In this document: one piece after another, positions 62,324 to 64,000 of the stretch | Numbering within the stretch: position 1 is the stretch's first letter | Layout of the letters: the number at the start of each line of letters is the position of its first letter | Origin: Alphaproteobacteria bacterium | GTDB taxonomy: Bacteria > Myxococcota_A > UBA796 > CAJQPC01 | Assembly: GCA_020632795.1 (NCBI GenBank) | Contig: JACKEV010000021.1 | Span: 62,001-126,000 of the forward strand | Direction: 5' to 3' | Length of the DNA stretch: 64,000 nucleotides | The notes under the pieces: generated by a model | What the model was told of the DNA's origin: nothing | The model's database searches: none | The model's input: only the letters and a program-made list of their open reading frames with translations | Made by a program: the position numbers and the translations under genes

Positions 62324-63541
62324 CTACCGACGCGCCCGCATCGCCTCCACCGGGGAGATGCGCGCCGCGCGCAGCGCCGGGGTCACCGCCCCCAGGGCCG
62401 CCATGCCCACCCCCAGGGCCACCGCGAAGAGCGCCAGCTCCAGGCTGGTCTCGGCGAAGAGGGTGGTGTCCACCGGCATCGACACCCGGGTGCTGACCTG
62501 GGCGCCGATGGGCAGGCCGTGGATCTCGAACCAGCGCGCCGGGCCCCAGCCCAGCGCCAGCCCCGCCAGCGCCCCGGCCCCGCCGATCACCAGGGCCTCG
62601 ATGAGGAACAGCGCCACCACGCCCGCCCGGCCCAGGCCCATCGCCCGCAGCACCCCGATCTCGGCGGTGCGCTCCAGGACCGACATCATCATCGTGTTCA
62701 ACACCCCCAGCGCCGCCACCAGCACGATGGCCCCGCCCAGCAGCCAGGTGACGAGCTGGACGGTGAACCCCAGGGTGGCGTAGGGCTCCCGCTGGGCCCA
62801 GGACTCCACCGTCAGGCCCTCCAGGGCGGGCAGGGCGCGCAGGCGCTCCACCAGGACGTGAGGGGGCAGCCCGTCGCTGTAGACCACCAGCTCCAGCGCG
62901 CCGTCGGGGATGTCGGTCATCCAGCGCAGCCGCTCGATGTCCAGGAAGGCCTGCCGGTCGGAGACCACGTTGCCCACGGCCACCAGCCCCGCCACCTGGA
63001 TCTTGATGGGGGAGATGGAGCCGTCCTGGGTCTGCCCCAGGAAGATGACCTCGTCGCCGGGTCCCGCGCCCAGCTCCTCGGCCAGGACCACCCCGAGCAG
63101 ACCCTCGTCTGGGGCGGCGGGCAGCCGGCCGACGGTCAGGCGCTCGGGCAGCTCCAGGATCTCCTGGTAGTAGGACGCCGGCGCCCCGACGATCTCGCAG
63201 AAGGTCTCCCCGACCGTGTCGCCCACGCTGGCCATGACCGGGGCGCGCAAGAGCGGCCAGGCCCGCAGCCCCTCGGCCTCGATGGCGGCCACCAGGGGGT
63301 CGGACGCGGGGAGGTTCTCGTAGAGGGGGTGCAGGGCCTCACGCTGGGCGTAGCCGGGGGCCACCACCCGGGCCTCGCCGATGACCGCCGCCACGTTGCG
63401 CAGCACCCCGCCGCCCAGGCCCTGCAGCCAGGCCAGCGAGACCACCAGGCAGGCCGTGCCCACCAGCACCGTGGCGGCGGTGAGCCCGCTGCGGCGGGTG
63501 TTGCGGAGCGCGTTGCGTGCGGCCAGCCCGAGCCAGAACAT
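62324..63541 (-). CDS. ABC transporter permease, MacB/LolC (FtsX) type
   Basis: A 405-residue protein; the ATG at 63541 overlaps the previous stop as TGATG. One N-terminal transmembrane helix (LTAATVLVGTACLVVSLAWL) is followed by a periplasmic domain of about 220 residues. An FtsX-type core of three helices comes next (LGGAIVLVAALGVLNTMMMS, TAEIGVLRAMGLGRAGVVALFLIEA) and ends ARISPVEAMRARR. Such permeases extrude lipoproteins or other envelope substrates with mechanical coupling. The ATPase gene is not in the window. Confidence 0.88.
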   Translation of the reverse strand: MFWLGLAARNALRNTRRSGLTAATVLVGTACLVVSLAWLQGLGGGVLRNVAAVIGEARVVAPGYAQREALHPLYENLPASDPLVAAIEAEGLRAWPLLRAPVMASVGDTVGETFCEIVGAPASYYQEILELPERLTVGRLPAAPDEGLLGVVLAEELGAGPGDEVIFLGQTQDGSISPIKIQVAGLVAVGNVVSDRQAFLDIERLRWMTDIPDGALELVVYSDGLPPHVLVERLRALPALEGLTVESWAQREPYATLGFTVQLVTWLLGGAIVLVAALGVLNTMMMSVLERTAEIGVLRAMGLGRAGVVALFLIEALVIGGAGALAGLALGWGPARWFEIHGLPIGAQVSTRVSMPVDTTLFAETSLELALFAVALGVGMAALGAVTPALRAARISPVEAMRARR

Positions 63542-64000
63542 CAGTCCGCCCGCACGGCGTCGGCCGGGTTGAGGTTCGCGGCGTAGCGCGCGGCCACCAG
63601 GCTCGCGGCGGTCGCCATCACCGCGCCGAAGACCAGCGCGGCGAGCACCGGCCCCCACGCAAACGTCGTGTAGACCTGGGTGTCGAAGGTCAGCGCCGAG
63701 GCCGCCGCGGTGGTGAACGCGGAGACGTCCACCCCCACCGTGGCCAGGTAGCCGTTGAGCGCCGCGCCCAGCAGCGCGCCCACGGTGGCCGCCGCCAGCC
63801 CCAGCAGGGCCCCCTCCAGCAGGAAGAGCGCGCGGATGTCACGCCGGCTCATGCCCATCGCGGCCAGGGTGCCCACCTCGCGCACCCGCTCGTAGGCGCT
63901 CATCGCGGCGGTGTTGGCGATGCCCAGCCCCGCGATGACCATCAGCATGACCACCACGAAGCGCACCACCTGCCGCCGGGCGTGGTTCATATCCAGCATG
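63541..64000 (-). CDS. ABC transporter permease, MacB/LolC (FtsX) type, C-terminal part (partial)
   Basis: The last 152 residues of a second FtsX-type permease that enters from the right edge. Visible are the core helix MLMVIAGLGIANTAAMSAYE, the coupling helix REVGTLAAMGMSRRDIRALF, two more helices and the ending LNPADAVRAD. The Met at 63999 is internal to the gene in all likelihood. With its neighbour it would form a heterodimeric transporter. Confidence 0.8.
   Translation of the reverse strand, partial: MLDMNHARRQVVRFVVVMLMVIAGLGIANTAAMSAYERVREVGTLAAMGMSRRDIRALFLLEGALLGLAAATVGALLGAALNGYLATVGVDVSAFTTAAASALTFDTQVYTTFAWGPVLAALVFGAVMATAASLVAARYAANLNPADAVRAD

Overview
This is a high-GC (about 70% by eye) window with densely packed genes, frequent ATGA/GTGA overlaps and many GTG starts. 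Several traits point to a Myxococcota-like (former deltaproteobacterial) organism. They are two proteins with MYXO-CTERM-like tails (Cys, hydrophobic helix, Arg cluster), a DUF2330 protein, MopE-type Asp/Cys metal-binding lipoproteins, Asp-Thr-rich lipoprotein linkers, a LysM/AgmX-like protein, and use of sigma-54 (an NtrC-type activator with GAFTGA plus a -24/-12 promoter). I saw no rRNA, tRNA, CRISPR array or prophage. The one mobile-element trace is a decayed IS1182-like transposase near the right end.

Layout. 1-12 kb: end of a rhodanese gene, an Omp85/BamA-like barrel, a membrane adenylate cyclase, a coupled pair of exported proteins (discoidin-like/NHL protein plus lipoprotein), thymidine kinase, and a coupled pair of subtilase and lipoprotein. 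12-20 kb: alkyladenine DNA glycosylase, then a large signalling protein (possible death-like domain, PAS, degenerate cyclase) behind a sigma-54-type promoter, a DUF2330 protein, a YqjD/YqjE-like envelope-stress pair, adenosine deaminase and an SCP2 protein. 20-33 kb: methyltransferase, YceI lipoprotein, GMC oxidoreductase with a Tat-signal partner, a primary-like sigma factor, a DDAH-type hydrolase, exported proteins and a sodium:solute symporter. 33-43 kb: argR-argG with an ARG box, a run of lipoproteins including a tandem pair of MopE/leucine-rich proteins, a saccharopine-dehydrogenase-like protein and a kelch lipoprotein. 43-51 kb: an STN-only protein, an NtrC-type regulator, an AraC regulator facing a VOC gene across a 21-bp tandem repeat, fetAB, aat and a deoxynucleoside kinase. 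51-64 kb: a GT39-like membrane protein, then the multigene membrane-protein array, a lipoprotein, the transposase relic, and a LolA-like/ABC permease operon that runs off the window.

The best candidate for something undescribed is the 52.8-60.2 kb array. It holds eight paralogous polytopic membrane proteins (about 250-270 residues) in head-to-tail, often overlapping order. They share a DLGWAW-type helix, a (L/V)GR(K/Q) motif, a W-(L/M)-x-x-R motif and an RN-x-x-RW tail. An M50 intramembrane protease gene sits inside the array on the other strand. A 35-codon internally deleted ninth copy opens the right-hand operon, and a 57-bp exact repeat records a recent copying event at the left end. I do not recognise the family's function. 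The second candidate is the 13.0-15.3 kb protein, whose N-terminus looks like a death-like/effector-associated adaptor and whose cyclase domain has lost one metal ligand and the transition-state Asn.

Gene starts were chosen from Shine-Dalgarno sequences, signal peptides and coupling overlaps. Family names come from motif recognition by eye, not from database searches.
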